A stretch of 8,293 bases of DNA from Oscillospiraceae bacterium. Its GTDB lineage: Bacteria > Bacillota > Clostridia > Oscillospirales > Acutalibacteraceae. Location: contig DNIP01000152.1 of NCBI GenBank assembly GCA_003499325.1, positions 1 to 8,293 on the forward strand. Reading direction: 5' to 3'. Made by a program: the position numbers and the translations under genes. Under the pieces are notes generated by a model. That model was not told the origin of the DNA, searched no databases, and worked only from the letters and a program-made list of their open reading frames with translations. Positions 1 to 6,338 of the stretch are shown here, piece after piece. Within the stretch, counting starts at the first letter, position 1; the number at the start of each line of letters is the position of its first letter.

Positions 1-1549
1 AATATAAAAAGCGTTCATAGAACGGGAAAGCGGTGCCATCGGGCAGCTTGTCGCTGTCGTCGGGATCGCCGCGGTAGCAGGTCGCGACATTGGTGTCAAG
101 ATTGACATGATAGACGCTGCGGTAATCCGACGCGAGGGCGGTGATCATCTTGTCCTGCTGATCGCGCACCAGCTCCTCCTCGAGCAGCTTTTGCTGCAGG
201 ATCAGCCGATTCTCCAGCTCATGCTGCTTGGTCTCGGTCGCCTTGAGGTGCATCATTTTCGTCACATCGACGCACATGCCGAGCAGGCAAAGCCTGCCGT
301 CGGTATCGGTGAACTTCGTCTTTGTGGTCTGCAGGTTGCGGGTGCCCTTCCCCTTGCCGTCGGGAAGCTCCTCAAAGAATATGTAGGGCTTATCCATGCT
401 CAGTGCTTGGAGATCGCCCTGTATAATATGCTCGGCGGTCTCGGGGTCAAAGATATCGCGATCTGTCAAGCCCACTATATCCTCGGGCTTCTCCTTTTGC
501 GCGTATTCGGCAAAGGACTGGTTACAGGCGAGGTACCTGCCGGTCTCGGCGTCCTTGGAAAAGCTCATGGCAGGCGTATTGGACAGCAAAGACGCGGCGG
601 ATCCCATCAGCTCGGCGAGCTTGGCGGCGGATTCGATCTCCTCGATCAGCCTGCGTTTGTCCTCCTTCGCCCGCTCCGCTTCTCTGAGAGCGTCCTGCAG
701 CGCCAGACTCTCGCGCACCTCATCATCGACGTCCTTGAAGCCGCATACAATGCCCAGCTTGCCGTCGGGCATATGCAGCTTGACGAACTCAACACGGAAA
801 AAATGCTGTACGCCGTTCCCCATCTCACGCAGATAGACGACGTTATACATCGGGTGAGTCTTGAGCTGTTCGATGATATGCCTCAGATCCAGCTCACGGC
901 GGACACGCTCATCATCCTGCTTGGCGACCACCAGATCGACATATTTCTCCTTGGCGACTGTATAGGTCAATCCGAACGCCTGCTTGTTTGCGTCGGAATG
1001 AATCGTTTTGCCGTGTGTATCGCCGCGGTAGAGCTGAAAGGACTCCGACTCTACGTCATCGATGACCCACACGGTATGGTAGGGCTTACATAGGGCGTTG
1101 ATGACCTCTCGACGGAAGGCCGCCTCCGATTCCTCGCGCTCATGCTGCTCGGTGACGTCAGACACAAACGCGTAGTATACGCCGCCGTATTCTCCCGATT
1201 CGGTATAATGACCGCACTCATCCAGCCAACGCACCTCGCCGTCGCTGAGGATGATCCGATACTCGACGTTGTACTGATTGTCGTCGCTCTCGGCGATCTG
1301 CCGCGCCATCGAGTCAAACACAAAGGAGTAATCCTCGGGGTGGATCACATCCTTGAAGTTGCAGTCGGTCGTCTTCTTGAACTCTTCACGGCTGCGGCTG
1401 CCAAAGACATCCAACGCCGCCTGATTCGCATAGATCAGCACCCACGGCTTATCGGCTGTGTAGATGAAGAATCCGCGTGCCATATGCCGACCGATCCCCT
1501 CCACAACGGGCATGATTTCTTCGGTTAAGCGGAATTGCTTGTCGTTCAT
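1..1549 (-). CDS. Multi-PAS signal-sensing protein, N-terminal 516 residues (C-terminus outside window)
   Basis: The minus strand is open from ATG 1549 to the window edge with no stop. AAAGGGGG lies 7 bases before the ATG, a strong ribosome site. No signal peptide or membrane segment is visible, so it is probably cytosolic. A PAS domain (about residues 25-136) contains the typical YRIILSDGEVRWLDE strand and ends in DVTEQ. Next comes a sensor module (about 148-278) beginning ALCKPY and ending VEFVKLH...GFKDVDDEV, then a charged coiled-coil (280-315). A second PAS (about 320-432) ends in CVDVTKM, followed by another coiled-coil (433-468). A second copy of the sensor module begins at 470 (ALASDYRSVYHVNLD...YRGD) and is cut off. 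From memory of clostridial proteins, this architecture usually precedes a GGDEF diguanylate cyclase or a histidine kinase. The output domain is not visible, so the enzymatic function is unknown. It is transcribed separately from the sugar operon upstream, from which two terminators divide it. Confidence 0.88.
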   Translation of the reverse strand, partial: MNDKQFRLTEEIMPVVEGIGRHMARGFFIYTADKPWVLIYANQAALDVFGSRSREEFKKTTDCNFKDVIHPEDYSFVFDSMARQIAESDDNQYNVEYRIILSDGEVRWLDECGHYTESGEYGGVYYAFVSDVTEQHEREESEAAFRREVINALCKPYHTVWVIDDVESESFQLYRGDTHGKTIHSDANKQAFGLTYTVAKEKYVDLVVAKQDDERVRRELDLRHIIEQLKTHPMYNVVYLREMGNGVQHFFRVEFVKLHMPDGKLGIVCGFKDVDDEVRESLALQDALREAERAKEDKRRLIEEIESAAKLAELMGSAASLLSNTPAMSFSKDAETGRYLACNQSFAEYAQKEKPEDIVGLTDRDIFDPETAEHIIQGDLQALSMDKPYIFFEELPDGKGKGTRNLQTTKTKFTDTDGRLCLLGMCVDVTKMMHLKATETKQHELENRLILQQKLLEEELVRDQQDKMITALASDYRSVYHVNLDTNVATCYRGDPDDSDKLPDGTAFPFYERFLY

Positions 1550-1620
1550 CGGATAACCCCCTTTGCAACCAATATATCCAAACTTCACTACGGATATTCG
1601 CATTTCGTGTATTTATTTAA

Positions 1621-1629
1621 AGTATATCA
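1621..1629 (-). promoter_or_regulatory. Possible extended -10 promoter of the PAS sensor gene
   Basis: Read on the minus strand, this is TGATATACT: a TGN extension followed by TATACT, which matches TATAAT at five of six bases. I find no good -35 box 16-18 bases upstream, which is tolerable for extended -10 promoters. It would give a leader of roughly 60 bases before the ATG at 1549. This is a pattern call only. Confidence 0.35.
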
Positions 1630-1741
1630 TAGAACAGCAAAATTATCTACCTATTATTTCAATTATTTGCAGGCTTTTTTGATTCTATCTTTAGAGTGAT
1701 GATCGGAGAAAACAACATGAGTCGTGACATAACTTCTTACT

Positions 1742-1775
1742 AAAAAGACCGGATCTCGTTATGAGAGCCGACCTT
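1742..1775 (-). terminator. Rho-independent terminator, distal copy
   Basis: In minus-strand RNA, arm AAGGTCGGCTCTC (1775-1763) pairs across a 5-base loop (1762-1758) with GAGATCCGGTCTT (1757-1745). There are two G-U pairs and one C-U mismatch, and a U-run follows (complement of 1746-1742). It shares its first 23 plus-strand bases exactly with 1976-1998. It lies between the sugar operon and the PAS gene and would stop transcripts that escape the proximal copy at 1979-2013. Confidence 0.7.
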
Positions 1776-1878
1776 ATCTGTTTATCGAAATAAGATGTTT
1801 ACAGTAAGAGAAAGTCTCAGCGGCGTTTGCAGGAGATAGAGAGGAGTCGCCCCGGAAGAATCGAAAAAAGTTAGATTT

Positions 1879-1965
1879 AACCTGATTCGTTACTGCCACG
1901 CCGACCCTCCCGGTGCTTCGCACCACCCTCCCTTACGCAGGGAGGGCTCGTGTAACAGGAAGGTT
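1879..1965. repeat. GC-rich nested palindromic intergenic repeat
   Basis: Several inverted pairs are nested here. The outer pairs are AACCT (1879-1883) with AGGTT (1961-1965) and GTTAC (1889-1893) with GTAAC (1952-1956). Inside are hairpin GGTGC-TTC-GCACC (1912-1924) and hairpin CCCTCCCT-TACGC-AGGGAGGG (1926-1946). An extra CCCTCCC at 1904-1910 could compete for the GGGAGGG arm. It contains no open frame. It resembles the short dispersed palindromes common between genes in gut Clostridia. I recognise the style from memory, and copy number cannot be judged from one window. Confidence 0.6.
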
Positions 1966-1978
1966 TTTCTACATTCTA

Positions 1979-2013
1979 AAAAGACCGGATCTCGTTATAA
2001 GATCCGACCTTTT
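1979..2013 (-). terminator. Rho-independent terminator of the UDP-FucNAc operon
   Basis: It lies about 50 bases past the capF stop. In minus-strand RNA, AAAAGGTCGGATCT (2013-2000) pairs with AGATCCGGTCTTTT (1992-1979) around a 7-base loop. This makes a 14-pair stem with two G-U wobbles and a U-run at its 3' side. In plus-strand RNA the same two positions become A-C mismatches, so the structure is best in the minus direction, as expected for ending this operon. Confidence 0.8.
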
Positions 2014-2062
2014 ATCATTAGGGTAATACCGTATCATTCAGGTGTGCGGTGTTGACTAAGTA

Positions 2063-3259
2063 TTATACCGGCTCGAAGAAAGTGTCCGGATGAGCGGGGT
2101 CAAAGAGCTCGTTCGCCCACATAAGGGTGACAAGGTTCTCGGTATCACTCAGATTGATGATATTATGCGTCCAGCCGGGGATCATGTGGACGGCTTCTAT
2201 CTTGTCGCCACTGACCTCAAAGCTGACTTTTTCATTCGTATGGATATTACGCTCCTCGATCAGCGCGCGTCCGCTGACGACGATGAAGAACTCCCACTTC
2301 GTGTTATGCCAATGCTGACCCTTGGTGATGCCGGGCTTGCTGATATTGACAGAAAACTGTCCGTGATCGGCGGTTTTCAAAAGCTCGGTGAACGAACCGC
2401 GATCGTCGCAATTCATCTTTAATGCGAACTTGAAGTCCCTTGTCGGCAGATAGCTCAGATAGAGGCTGTAGAGCTTCTTCGCAAAGCTGCCGTCGGGGAT
2501 ACGCGGGACGATCAGGGTGTCGTGCTGCGCCTTGAACTCATTGAGCAGATCAACGATCTCGCCGAGGGTAACGGTATAGGTCAGCGGCACATAGCAATAA
2601 CGACCGTCAGCTTTTTCCACCGACTTCAAGCCATCATACTCACAGTGCTTTTCCTTGCTCTCGAGCAAATCGAACATCGCTTCAACAAGGTCGTCGATAT
2701 AGAGAAGCTCGACGGTGGCGTTGCGGTCGTTGACCGTGAAAGGTAAATCGTTCGCGACGGCGTTGCAGAAGGTCGACACCGCGCTGTTGTAGTTCGGGCG
2801 GCTGTGACCCATGAGGTTCGGGAAGCGATAAACCGCGACCTTTACCCCATTCTCCTCGCCGTATTGGAAAAACAATTCCTCTCCTGCGAGCTTGCTTTTA
2901 CCGTAATCGCTCTCACCGTAGCGACCGATGAGGGTAGCTTGTATGGAGCTCGACAGCATCACGGGGGCTTTGTTATTGTGCTTTTTTAAGGTATCCAACA
3001 GCTTGGAGCCAAAGCCGAAATTGCCCTGCATGAACTCCGCGTTATCTTTCGGACGGTTCACGCCCGCAAGGTTAAAGACGAAGTCAGCCCTTTGGCAGTA
3101 TTCATCCAGCTCCGCCTCTGTGCTGTCGATATCATATTCATAGATCTCTTCGATTTTCAGCGCGGATCTGGTGCGGTTCTTGCCGTCGCGGATGTTCTTC
3201 AGATTCGCGACGAGCGCCTGTCCGACCATGCCTTTTGCGCCTGTAACTAATACATTCAT
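2063..3259 (-). CDS. capF: CapF/FnlB/WbjC-like UDP-sugar reductase with C-terminal cupin (UDP-L-FucNAc pathway)
   Basis: This 398-residue protein has the two-part build of staphylococcal CapF. The N-terminal NAD(P)-binding short-chain dehydrogenase/reductase half carries TGAKGMVG (6-13), NLAGVNRP (63-70) and catalytic-type YGKSK (Y119, K123). The C-terminal cupin runs from about 281 to 390, with GQHWH (314-318), E323 and PGWTHN (361-366) as likely metal-site residues. In the known pathway, CapF acts on the 4-keto product of CapE: the cupin part epimerises and the SDR part reduces C4, giving UDP-N-acetyl-L-talosamine (pneumosamine) for CapG. Length is slightly above the roughly 370 residues I recall for S. 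aureus CapF. It is the last gene of the operon. Its ATG overlaps the VanZ-like stop codon (ATGA, 3256-3259), with AGGA about 9 bases before the start. The cytosolic location is an inference. Confidence 0.9.
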   Translation of the reverse strand: MNVLVTGAKGMVGQALVANLKNIRDGKNRTRSALKIEEIYEYDIDSTEAELDEYCQRADFVFNLAGVNRPKDNAEFMQGNFGFGSKLLDTLKKHNNKAPVMLSSSIQATLIGRYGESDYGKSKLAGEELFFQYGEENGVKVAVYRFPNLMGHSRPNYNSAVSTFCNAVANDLPFTVNDRNATVELLYIDDLVEAMFDLLESKEKHCEYDGLKSVEKADGRYCYVPLTYTVTLGEIVDLLNEFKAQHDTLIVPRIPDGSFAKKLYSLYLSYLPTRDFKFALKMNCDDRGSFTELLKTADHGQFSVNISKPGITKGQHWHNTKWEFFIVVSGRALIEERNIHTNEKVSFEVSGDKIEAVHMIPGWTHNIINLSDTENLVTLMWANELFDPAHPDTFFEPV

Positions 3260-3810
3260 GTTTTATTTCCTTTGTTTTTCATAATATAACGATCATGCAG
3301 CCGATACAGCAGATATCCGATCAGCAATCCCTTTGTATTGAATATCACATCATCCGCGTCCGCCTGTCCGAGTATAAATAAATATTGCAAACTCTCGATC
3401 AAAAACGAGAACGCGATTCCCGACGCGATAAAGATCAGACCCGACTTGTTCGAATTGCATCGGAACAGACTGCACCCGAACAGCGGTAGAGGAATGAACA
3501 ACACAACATTCATCACCATTGATTTGAAAAGCATCCGTTTATTATTCACTTTGAATAAGAAATCAAAGGGGATCACAGAAACGCTCTGATAGTCGTCTGA
3601 TATTCTGAACAGCAGTGTGATGCCGAAGACGAATAAAAGACTTACGATAAGCAAAACAGCATTGATGATCGTATAAAGCTTCGCGTTACGGCGCAGCCAA
3701 TATTCGAGCAGCCCCCATAAGACTGCAAATACTGCGACCGCCGCGAAAATCAGCCAAATTGAGCTGTGATTAAAGAATTGGATGATAGAATAGAAGAATT
3801 CTCTGATCAA
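3256..3810 (-). CDS. VanZ-like integral membrane protein
   Basis: I place the start at TTG 3810 (184 residues). GGAG lies 6 bases before it, and the TTG overlaps the capG stop as TTGA, matching the ATGA overlaps on both other junctions of the operon. A TTG four codons upstream (3822) is also in frame but has no good ribosome site. Hydrophobic segments lie at about 18-38, 46-68, 97-116, 124-146 and 158-172. VanZ-family signatures are visible: NVVLFIPLPLFG (101-112), IESLQ (138-142) and GQADADDVIFNTKGLLIGY (148-166). VanZ of enterococci raises teicoplanin tolerance by an unknown mechanism, and most family members are uncharacterised. Its place inside a UDP-FucNAc operon suggests a role at the membrane in handling the surface glycan, which is inference. 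The first half is less conserved. Confidence 0.85.
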   Translation of the reverse strand: MIREFFYSIIQFFNHSSIWLIFAAVAVFAVLWGLLEYWLRRNAKLYTIINAVLLIVSLLFVFGITLLFRISDDYQSVSVIPFDFLFKVNNKRMLFKSMVMNVVLFIPLPLFGCSLFRCNSNKSGLIFIASGIAFSFLIESLQYLFILGQADADDVIFNTKGLLIGYLLYRLHDRYIMKNKGNKT

Positions 3811-4982
3811 AACTTTCTCCAAACCATTTTATTCACCACACCGGTGTAGGACTGGATGATCTTGATGACCTTATCGGAGACGTTCTCGTCCGTGTAATCG
3901 GGGACGGGGATACCGAGGTCGCCGTTTCGGTTCATCTCGACGGCGGTATCGACCGCCTGGAGCAGGCTCTTTTCATCGATGCCCGCAAGGATAAAGCACG
4001 CCTTGTCGAGCGCCTCGGGACGTTCGGTAGAGGTGCGGATGCAGACCGCAGGAAAGGGCTTGCCGATGCTCATAAAGAAGGAGCTTTCCTCGGGGAGCGT
4101 GCCGCTGTCGGACACGACCGCAAAGGCGTTCATTTGCAGACAGTTGTAATCATGGAAACCGAGCGGCTCATGCTGAATCACACGTGTGTCCAGTTCAAAT
4201 CCGCTTGCTTCCAAACGCTTTTTGGAGCGAGGATGGCAGGAGTAGAGGATCGGCATATCGTACTTCTGCGCCATTTTATTGATCGCCGTGAACAGGCTCA
4301 GGAAGTTCTTTTCGGTGTCGATATTCTCCTCGCGGTGAGCGGAGAGCAGGATGTACCTGCCCTTTTCCAGTCCGAGGCGCGCGTGGATATCGCTCGCTTC
4401 GATCTGAGCAAGGTTGTTGTGCAGCACCTCCGCCATCGGGGAGCCGGTCACATAGGTGCGCTCCTTCGGCAGTCCGGTATCGGCAAGATAACGGCGCGCG
4501 TGCTCGCTGTAGGCGAGGTTGACGTCGGAGATGATATCGACGATGCGGCGGTTGGTCTCCTCCGGCAGGCACTCGTCCTTGCATCGGTTGCCTGCCTCCA
4601 TGTGGAAGATCGGGATATGCAGACGCTTCGCGCCGATTACGCTCAGGCAGGAGTTGGTGTCGCCCAATACCAGAACGGCGTCGGGCTTGATCTCGACCAT
4701 GAGCTGATAGCTCTTCGCGATGATATTACCCATCGTCTCGCCGAGATCGGCGCCGACCGCGTCGAGGTAGACTTCGGGATCCTCGAGCGACAGATCCTTG
4801 AAGAATACGCCGTTGAGGTTGTAGTCATAGTTCTGCCCCGTGTGCGCGAGGATGGTGTCAAAATATGTTCTCGCCTTATTGATCACCGCCGCCAAGCGGA
4901 TGATCTCGGGGCGTGTGCCGACGATGATCAGCAGCTTTAATTTGCCGTTATTGTTCCATTTTACGTTTGAATAATCACTCAT
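3807..4982 (-). CDS. capG: CapG/FnlC/WbjD-like UDP-N-acetyl sugar 2-epimerase (forms UDP-L-FucNAc)
   Basis: This 391-residue protein belongs to the non-hydrolysing UDP-GlcNAc 2-epimerase superfamily (GT-B fold, WecB-like). Visible family motifs are VGTRPE (21-26), LGDTN (106-110), FHMEAGNR (126-133), PEETNR (140-145), SAHREEN (214-220) and SDSGTLPEE (291-299). RTSTERPEA (316-324) marks the CapG/WbjD branch rather than WecB, which makes UDP-ManNAc. In the pathway it inverts C2 of UDP-N-acetyl-L-pneumosamine to give UDP-N-acetyl-L-fucosamine. Its ATG overlaps the capE stop (ATGA, 4979-4982), with GAGG about 10 bases upstream, so translation is probably coupled. The gene order here is E-G-vanZ-F rather than the E-F-G order I recall from S. 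aureus. The protein is full length compared with the roughly 375 residues usual for the family. Substrate assignment rests on operon context plus the motif. Confidence 0.9.
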   Translation of the reverse strand: MSDYSNVKWNNNGKLKLLIIVGTRPEIIRLAAVINKARTYFDTILAHTGQNYDYNLNGVFFKDLSLEDPEVYLDAVGADLGETMGNIIAKSYQLMVEIKPDAVLVLGDTNSCLSVIGAKRLHIPIFHMEAGNRCKDECLPEETNRRIVDIISDVNLAYSEHARRYLADTGLPKERTYVTGSPMAEVLHNNLAQIEASDIHARLGLEKGRYILLSAHREENIDTEKNFLSLFTAINKMAQKYDMPILYSCHPRSKKRLEASGFELDTRVIQHEPLGFHDYNCLQMNAFAVVSDSGTLPEESSFFMSIGKPFPAVCIRTSTERPEALDKACFILAGIDEKSLLQAVDTAVEMNRNGDLGIPVPDYTDENVSDKVIKIIQSYTGVVNKMVWRKF

Positions 4983-6013
4983 TGCTGCAGCGCCTCTTTC
5001 ACATAATCGGTGGTGAGGATCTTCTCGACCGTGCCGTCAACATCCAGCAGGTTGGTGTTGTGGCTGGTGTAGGACTCGTCCGCCTCGGTGGCGACTTCAC
5101 CTTTGACGACGAATTTATCGTAATTCAGATCGCGGCTGTCTGCCGCTACACGGAAGTAGTCGCCCATATCTTCACTTCTCAGGCGCTCTTCACGCGTCAT
5201 CAGGGTTTCATACAGCTTCTCGCCGTGACGGGTGCCGATGATCTGGGTGCCGGTGTTGCCGAAAAGCTTTTGTACTGCCTCTGCCAGCACGCCGATCGTA
5301 GAGGCGTCGGCTTTCTGAATGAACAGATCGCCGGGGTTGGCGTGTTCAAAGGCGAACTTGACGAGATCGACCGCCTCGTCGAGATTCATCAGGAAACGGG
5401 TCATATCGGGATTGGTGATCGTGATCGGGTTGCCCGCCTTGATCTGGTCGATGAACAGCGGGATGACCGAACCACGGCTGCACATGACGTTGCCGTAGCG
5501 CGTACAGCAGATGACGGTGCCGCCGCGCTCCGCCGCTACGCGGGCGTTAGCGTAGATGACATGCTCCATCATCGCCTTAGAGATACCCATCGCGTTGATC
5601 GGGTACGCCGCCTTGTCGGTAGACAGACATACAACGCGCTTCACACCGCAGTCGATCGCGGCATGCAGCATATTGTCCGTACCCTCCACGTTGGTGCGAA
5701 CTGCCTCCATCGGGAAGAACTCGCAGGAAGGCACCTGCTTCAACGCCGCGGCGTGGAACACATAATCGACGCCCCACATCGCATCCTTGATAGACTGCGC
5801 GTTGCGCACATCGCCGATGTGGAACTTGACCTTGTTGGCATATTCGGGAAAACGCGCCTGCAGATCGTGGCGCATATCGTCCTGCTTCTTCTCATCGCGT
5901 GAGAAGATACGGATCTCTCCGATATCGCTCGTCAAAAAATGCTTGAGTACCGTGCTGCCGAATGAACCGGTACCGCCTGTTACCATTAATGTTGCTCCGC
6001 TGAATGCTGACAT
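4979..6013 (-). CDS. capE: CapE/FnlA/WbjB-like UDP-GlcNAc inverting 4,6-dehydratase
   Basis: This 344-residue short-chain dehydrogenase/reductase has TGGTGSFG (12-19) for NAD(P) binding, FHAAALKQVP (86-95), STDKAAYPINAMGISK (131-146) and CTRYGNV (170-176). Where most SDRs have YxxxK, it has M142 and K146. As I recall, this Met substitution is a hallmark of the CapE branch, so it is not evidence of a dead enzyme. The enzyme removes water across C4-C6 of UDP-GlcNAc and inverts C5, giving a UDP-2-acetamido-2,6-dideoxy-4-ulose. This is the first committed step to UDP-L-FucNAc. It is the first gene of the operon, with GGAGG 5 bases before the ATG and a promoter at 6057-6085. Other 4,6-dehydratases (PseB/FlaA1) are close relatives, but the adjacent capG and capF favour the FucNAc route. 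Confidence 0.92.
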   Translation of the reverse strand: MSAFSGATLMVTGGTGSFGSTVLKHFLTSDIGEIRIFSRDEKKQDDMRHDLQARFPEYANKVKFHIGDVRNAQSIKDAMWGVDYVFHAAALKQVPSCEFFPMEAVRTNVEGTDNMLHAAIDCGVKRVVCLSTDKAAYPINAMGISKAMMEHVIYANARVAAERGGTVICCTRYGNVMCSRGSVIPLFIDQIKAGNPITITNPDMTRFLMNLDEAVDLVKFAFEHANPGDLFIQKADASTIGVLAEAVQKLFGNTGTQIIGTRHGEKLYETLMTREERLRSEDMGDYFRVAADSRDLNYDKFVVKGEVATEADESYTSHNTNLLDVDGTVEKILTTDYVKEALQQ

Positions 6014-6056
6014 AGTTGCCTCCGTTATAACAGATATTGCATTATAAACCTATTTT

Positions 6057-6085
6057 ATTTTACACTATACTTTTTGACGCGTCAA
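6057..6085 (-). promoter_or_regulatory. Promoter of the capE-capG-vanZ-like-capF operon, with palindrome
   Basis: On the minus strand, TTGACG (6085-6080) is followed after 17 bases by TAAAAT (6062-6057). This is a good sigma-70/sigma-A arrangement with a predicted start near 6050 and a leader of about 37 bases. The -35 box is half of a perfect 12-base palindrome, TTGACGCGTCAA (6074-6085), which could be an operator. The regulator is unknown. Confidence 0.6.
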
Positions 6086-6115
6086 CAAATATATTCAAAA
6101 ATCGATCCCGATCTG

Positions 6116-6279
6116 ATCATACTAAGTAGCAATAAAACACTTTAATATCTATTGCGGAGAATTCCGCATAACTGCGTTGTCAGTCTTGACAGGCGCCAGC
6201 CTGCCTGCGCCCTCCGCCTTGTTCTGCGAAATTCTCCGCTAATATCTTTTTAAAGCTTTTTATTGCTACTTAGTATCAT
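6116..6279. mobile_element. MITE-like inverted-repeat element with 5-bp direct repeats at its ends
   Basis: The core (6121-6274, 154 bp) begins ACTAAGTAGCAATAAAA (6121-6137) and ends with its exact reverse complement (6258-6274). Both ends are flanked by ATCAT (6116-6120 and 6275-6279), a candidate target-site duplication. A second inverted pair lies inside at 6154-6168 and 6225-6239, matching at 14 of 15 bases. The GC-rich centre contains CAGGC-GCCA-GCCTG (6190-6203). The ends are AT-rich, the centre GC-rich, and no protein is coded. The whole element can fold into one long hairpin. It resembles a non-autonomous element moved by a transposase coded elsewhere. No parent insertion sequence is recognised. 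Confidence 0.7.
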
Positions 6280-6310
6280 TATTTCTCTGTTCGTTATGAA
6301 ATACTGGTAC

Positions 6311-6338
6311 AAAAAAGGGCAACTCAACCGAGCTGCCC
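6311..6338 (-). terminator. Rho-independent terminator of the small unknown gene
   Basis: It starts 11 bases after the stop at 6349. In minus-strand RNA, GGGCAGCTC pairs with GAGTTGCCC around GGTT, with one G-U pair. Six U residues follow at once (complement of 6316-6311). It separates this gene from the sugar operon. Confidence 0.88.

Larger units (their letters stand above)
1550..2062. other. Intergenic region between capF and the PAS sensor gene
   Basis: This 513-base stretch has no credible gene. It holds two related minus-strand terminators (1742-1775 and 1979-2013), a palindromic repeat (1879-1965) and a possible promoter (1621-1629). The leader between that promoter and the PAS gene can form two alternative hairpins. 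I see nothing recognisable at 1776-1878, although the palindromic repeat may extend into it. Confidence 0.7.

Noticed and set aside
107..1093. Plus-strand open frame of 328 codons
   Set aside because: It lies antisense to the PAS sensor gene, which has real domain motifs and a ribosome site. The plus frame encodes low-complexity Leu/Gly/His-rich sequence with no recognisable domain.
1550..1620. Cyclic-di-GMP riboswitch before the PAS gene
   Set aside because: The leader is too short, and I do not see the conserved aptamer segments of either known class.
1740..1998. Two direct repeats considered as a minimal CRISPR array
   Set aside because: There are only two copies 236 bases apart, each is a terminator hairpin with a U-run, and there are no cas genes or regular spacers.
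3811..3822. Start of the VanZ-like gene at TTG 3822
   Set aside because: No suitable ribosome site precedes it. The GGAG at 3820-3817 is placed to serve the TTG at 3810, which also restores the 4-base overlap seen at the other junctions.
4134..4940. Plus-strand open frame of 268 codons opposite capG
   Set aside because: It is a mirror frame of the epimerase gene and has no family motif or ribosome site.
5104..5580. Loss of the catalytic tyrosine (Met142) as a sign that CapE is inactive
   Set aside because: Met in this position with Lys four residues later is, as I recall, normal for the CapE/FnlA/WbjB branch, and all other motifs are intact.
4967..5902. Plus-strand open frame of 311 codons opposite capE
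   Set aside because: It is rich in His, Arg, Asp and Val, as expected from the complement of a real gene, and shows no motif. The minus-strand CapE reading is unambiguous.
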